A stretch of 64,000 bases of DNA from Motacilla alba alba (taxonomy: Eukaryota > Chordata > Aves > Passeriformes > Motacillidae). The DNA lies in the NCBI RefSeq assembly GCF_015832195.1, contig NC_052027.1, positions 18,512,688-18,576,687 of the forward strand, written 5' to 3'. Each line of letters starts with the position of its first letter. Within the stretch, counting starts at the first letter, position 1. The position numbers and the translations under genes are program-made. This document shows, piece after piece, positions 24,207-64,000 of the stretch. The notes below the pieces were generated by a model. That model saw only the letters and a list, made by a program, of their open reading frames with translations. It was not told the origin of the DNA and did not search any database.

Positions 24207-24633
24207 TATAGGAATGTGTCCTCTGTTGACACAGTGACAAAACTATCCTTTGTCTCCTCAAAAAGGAAAAGCCCAGAAGTTTCTTTCCTCAATTAGTGAA
24301 AAAGACACCTCATAGGACCTGGGAGACGTCACCTCAAACTTAAGGACAGCTAACTGGACAGGAGCCAAAAAGTCACACCTAAGCAATTTACTAGAAAAAG
24401 AAACTAATGGCTTTTGTGGGGTGTTTTACCAGGAGCATTCGAACCTCTTGCTCCTGGCTCAGTTTTTCTCTGTAAAGAGTTTTGTTATTTTGCCTTTTAT
24501 TAAAAGTTTTTGTTTCCAACACTGCCACAGAAGCCATCCTGCTGATTTGATGCCTACTAAGGCAGCTGAGCTATCCTGGGTGTGAAACAGATCTCCAAGA
24601 GCTTATGAGACCTGGCTCGAGACCCCTATTTCA
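24207..24633 (+). mobile_element. Solo LTR A with TSD (inverted pair)
   Basis: 427 bp, flanked by a perfect 6-bp duplication CTCCAG (24201-24206 and 24634-24639). The first bases are TA rather than TG (one mutation); the end is CA. An ATTAAA polyadenylation-type signal (TTTTATTAAAAG, about 24500) lies toward the 3' end, giving + orientation. It aligns along its length with the reverse complement of 24771-25207. The 6-bp TSD suggests a beta/ERVK-type element. No internal retroviral sequence. Confidence 0.82.
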
Positions 24634-24770
24634 CTCCAGTTATGGGCTTTGGTACATAACTGTCCGTATTTCTGGTCCAAAGTATGGTCCATATTTTCTT
24701 CAGGCAGTGAGTGCTGACAGTTGGCAGATCTGTACAGGTGTCCTCATCCTGTGCTCATTGCGTGTTATCC

Positions 24771-25207
24771 TGTAGCGTTTTGCCCGGGGGGTTTCAAGCC
24801 GATCTGATAAGCTCTCAACACCCCAACACTACACCCCAGAATAGCTCAGCTTTCATCGAGAGGCATAAAAGGAGCAGGAGGCTGATGTGACAGCGTCAGG
24901 AACAAAAAAGGTTTAATAAAGGCAAAATAACAAACTCAAAGCGATCCAGGTGCCACAAGCTTGTGCTCCTGGTAAAGACACCTCACAAAAGCGATTTGGT
25001 TTCTTTGTTCTGTGCTTTTCTACTAAATGGCCCAGGCGGGACCTTTTGGCTTATGGCCAATTAGCTGTCCCCAAACTTGAGGTGAAGCCCCCAAGGTCCT
25101 ATCAGTGACTTTCTACCTGATCACTGGGAGAAACTTCTGGGCTCTTTCCTTTTTGGGGGACAGAGGAAGGTTCTGTCACTCTGTCCCATAGAGGGCACAT
25201 TTCTACA
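24771..25207 (-). mobile_element. Solo LTR B with TSD (inverted pair)
   Basis: 437 bp with TG..CA ends and a perfect 6-bp duplication TTATCC (24765-24770 and 25208-25213). It is the same family as 24207-24633 but diverged from it and opposite in orientation. The minus strand has CCTTTATTAAACC as polyadenylation signal and GGACAGCTAATTGGCC as a CCAAT-like element. It was an independent insertion, since its TSD differs from that of LTR A. Confidence 0.85.
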
Positions 25208-25379
25208 TTATCCCATCCCAGCAGGCATTTTAACACAAGCACACTTACATCAGCTATTTCACTCAGCTTATTTAGCAACAGAAATAAAAACTGTATCTTT
25301 ACAACAAAGTTACTTTAACACTACACGCACAGAATCCGCGTTAACACTTGCGAAAAGCCAGTATTATAGTATGTATCTC

Positions 25380-25942
25380 TAACAAGGACGCGCTGGGGTG
25401 GAGGTGCGCTGGTTCAGCGGCACAGACTGCTCCCGGAGCGCTCCGCGGGGACACCTGGCGGGGCAGGAGCGAGCCCCGGCCGCGCGGCCAGCAGGGAACT
25501 CCATCGCGCTCTCCCACACGGGCAGCGAATCCCGCGGCCAGGAGAGGAAACATCAGTGCAGGCAGACCTCTGGGGCATTTTTCCACCAACTAAAATGGAA
25601 TGAAACTAAATTATTGAATTTTCTGCGTGCCGGGGAAATAGGAGCAGCACACGGCACCGGAACACACGGACGGCTCCAAGCACGGCGGGCGCTGCTGCTG
25701 CTGCTGCTGCCCGACTGCCCCGAGGCGGGGGATGCTACCGAGGGCGGGCGGGCACCGCCGCATCCCGCCGGGACGGGGATGGGGACGGGGATGGGGATCG
25801 AGACGGGGATGGGGACCGGCCCGCCCCCGTGCCTTTCACGCCATCATCCCGCGCCGCCCGGCCGTCACATGCGCCCGCTGCGGGAACATCACCGCTGTGC
25901 GCCGGCCGGGGATGCCGGAAGTGCGAGCGAGCGGCGCAGCCG
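25380..25942 (+). promoter_or_regulatory. ATG7: ATG7 CpG-island promoter
   Basis: GC- and CpG-rich sequence ahead of the ATG7 first exon with no clear TATA box, as expected for a housekeeping promoter. It contains an ETS/GABP-type GCCGGAAGTG at 25914-25923, an E-box/M-box-like GTCACATG at 25864-25871 (TFE/MITF-type factors bind related sites; a role here is inference), a run of GGGG tracts able to form a G-quadruplex (25775-25796, continuing to 25814) and a (GCT)n stretch at 25691-25709. Confidence 0.75.
25915..25942 (+). other. ATG7: ATG7 noncoding exon 1 (3' end, donor)
   Basis: CCGGAAGTGCGAGCGAGCGG leads to a clean donor CAGCCG|GTAAGGG at 25942/25943. In mammals the ATG7 first exon is noncoding and the ATG lies at the start of exon 2, which also begins at a splice acceptor here (27174-27175). 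The 5' limit is unknown; the coordinates cover only the part I can place. Confidence 0.55.
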
Positions 25943-26480
25943 GTAAGGGGCAGCGGGGATGGGGCAGGCAGGTCCTGCCGGCACCGCCCCGGCACCGCCA
26001 CAGCCCCCGGCACTGTCACAGCCCGGCACCGTCCCTGCTCTGCCCCTTGCCCCCGCCGCGGTCGGCGTGCCCGGGCCTCACCGGCTCCCCGCGCTGCAGT
26101 CACGGAGACGAGGCGGGGGCTGTCCGTGCCGGGCGGCCGGGGCCGTGTCAGTGTGCGGGCATGGGGCCGTGTCCGTGCTCGGGGCCGACCGCGGTGCCGG
26201 TGCCGTGTAGGTCCTGTCAGTGCCGCGTCGCTGTGGGGGTCCCGGTGCCGTGTGGCTGTGCGGGGCTGGGCCCGTGTCTGTGTTCGGTGTCGGTGCCGTG
26301 CGGGGCTGGTGCCCTGCTCATGCTCGGGTCCGTGCCCGGTGCCGTGTCGGTTTTCTGTCAGTGCCGTGCTGCTGTGCGGGGCCGGTGCCGGTGCTGTGTC
26401 GCTGTGCTGTTCCCGTGTCCATGTACGGGGACGGTGCCACGTCCATGCTCGGGGCCGGTCCCGTTCGCTTGTAGCCGGCT
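25943..26480. repeat. ATG7 intron 1, degenerate GC-rich repeat
   Basis: GC-rich intron sequence made of loosely repeated GTGCCGTG / CGTGTC / GGGGC motifs. It grades into the regular arrays at 26481. Long open frames on both strands are repeat artefacts. Confidence 0.6.
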
Positions 26481-26781
26481 GTGCCATTCCCGTGTCCGTG
26501 TCCGGTCCCGTTCTCGTGTGGCTGTGCCATTCCCGTGTCCGTGTCCGGTCCCGTTCTCGTGTGGCTGTGCCATTCCCGTGTCCGTGTCCGGTCCCGTTCT
26601 CGTGTGGCTGTGCCATTCCCGTGTCCGTGTTCGGTCCCGTTCCCGTGTGGCTGTGCCATTCCCGTGTCCGTGTTCGGTCTCGTTCCCGTGTGGCTATGCC
26701 ATTCCCGTGTCCGTGTCCAGTCCCGTTCGCGTGTGGCTGTGCCGTGTCCCTGTCCGTGTTCGGTCCCGTTCCTGTGTGGCT
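26481..26781. repeat. 43-bp x 7 minisatellite in ATG7 intron 1
   Basis: Seven units starting with GTGCC at 26481, 26524, 26567, 26610, 26653, 26696 and 26739, exactly 43 bp apart. Each holds CCCGTGTCCGTGT and GGTC(C/T)CGTT(C/G) variants. Confidence 0.95.
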
Positions 26782-27150
26782 GTGCCGTGTCCATGCTCGG
26801 TGCCGGTGTCGCTGTGCCGTGCTCGGTGCCGGTGTCGCTGTGCCGTGCCGGTGTCGCTGTGCCGTGCTTGGTGCCGGTGTCGCTGTGCCGTGCTCGGTGC
26901 CGGTGTCGCTGTGCCGGTGTCGCTGTGCCGTGCTCGGTGCCGGTGTCCCTGTGCCGGTGCCGGTGTCCCTGTGCCGTGCTCGTTGCCGGTGTCCCTGTGC
27001 CGTGCTCGTTGCCGGTGTCCCTGTGCCGTGTCCATGCTCGGTGCCGGTGCCCCTGTGCCATGCTCGGTGCCGGTGTCGGTGCCCCTGTGCCGTGCTCGGT
27101 GCCGGTGTCCCTGTGCCGTGTCCGTGCTCGGTGCCGGTGTCGCCGTGCCC
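26782..27150. repeat. 26-bp minisatellite in ATG7 intron 1
   Basis: A second array follows directly, mostly of 26-bp units GTGCCGTGCTCGGTGCCGGT+GTCGCT or GTCCCT, with some units of 19 and 32 bp. It ends about 25 bp before the exon 2 acceptor. Confidence 0.92.
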
Positions 27151-27193
27151 ATGCCGCGGTGTCTCTGTCCCGCAGGGCTCCGCTCCCCGGGCC

Positions 27194-64000
<36,807 letters not shown>

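Overview
This is a vertebrate nuclear window, almost certainly from a bird and probably a songbird. It shows widely spaced GT-AG exons, 3' ends of CR1 LINEs, and several solo LTRs with intact target-site duplications. One LTR type, present three times, looks like a family I associate with passerine genomes; that species call is inference from memory. Two real protein-coding genes are present, both on the + strand: HRH1 (histamine H1 receptor) and ATG7 (the E1-like enzyme of autophagy). The order HRH1-ATG7 in the same orientation matches human 3p25, so this is a conserved syntenic block.

Layout. 1-14.3 kb is intergenic or far-upstream sequence with no supportable gene; it holds simple repeats, CR1 fragments, a long ERVL-like LTR and two shorter LTRs. 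14.3-15.5 kb is a GC-rich island built largely of short tandem arrays; it is a candidate HRH1 promoter/5' exon. 15.5-20.3 kb is probably HRH1 5' intron and contains a seven-copy 27-bp repeat that is open on the minus strand between splice-like borders. 20333-21856 is the HRH1 coding exon (intronless CDS), followed by 3' UTR and intergenic DNA. 24207-25207 holds two related solo LTRs in inverted orientation, just ahead of the ATG7 CpG island (25.4-25.9 kb). ATG7 intron 1 is a GC-rich minisatellite. ATG7 coding exons 2-18 run from 27194 to 58686 and encode 697 codons in a continuous frame. The last short exon (about 10 residues in mammals) is not in the window, so the gene runs off the right edge.

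The two genes are not functionally coupled as far as the sequence shows. HRH1 is a plasma-membrane Gq-type receptor. ATG7 activates ATG8-family proteins and ATG12 in the cytosol. The most unusual structure is inside ATG7 intron 13. The 3' part of coding exon 13, with its splice donor, has been copied five more times in a direct array, each copy separated by C/T-rich sequence. Other points worth a look are a minus-strand promoter-like block with an RFX X-box in the same intron, a G8 run in exon 7 that adds a glycine relative to mammals, weak splice sites around exon 10, and a repeated block of about 490 bp shared by introns 13 and 16. No prokaryote-type system, CRISPR array or RNA gene was seen.
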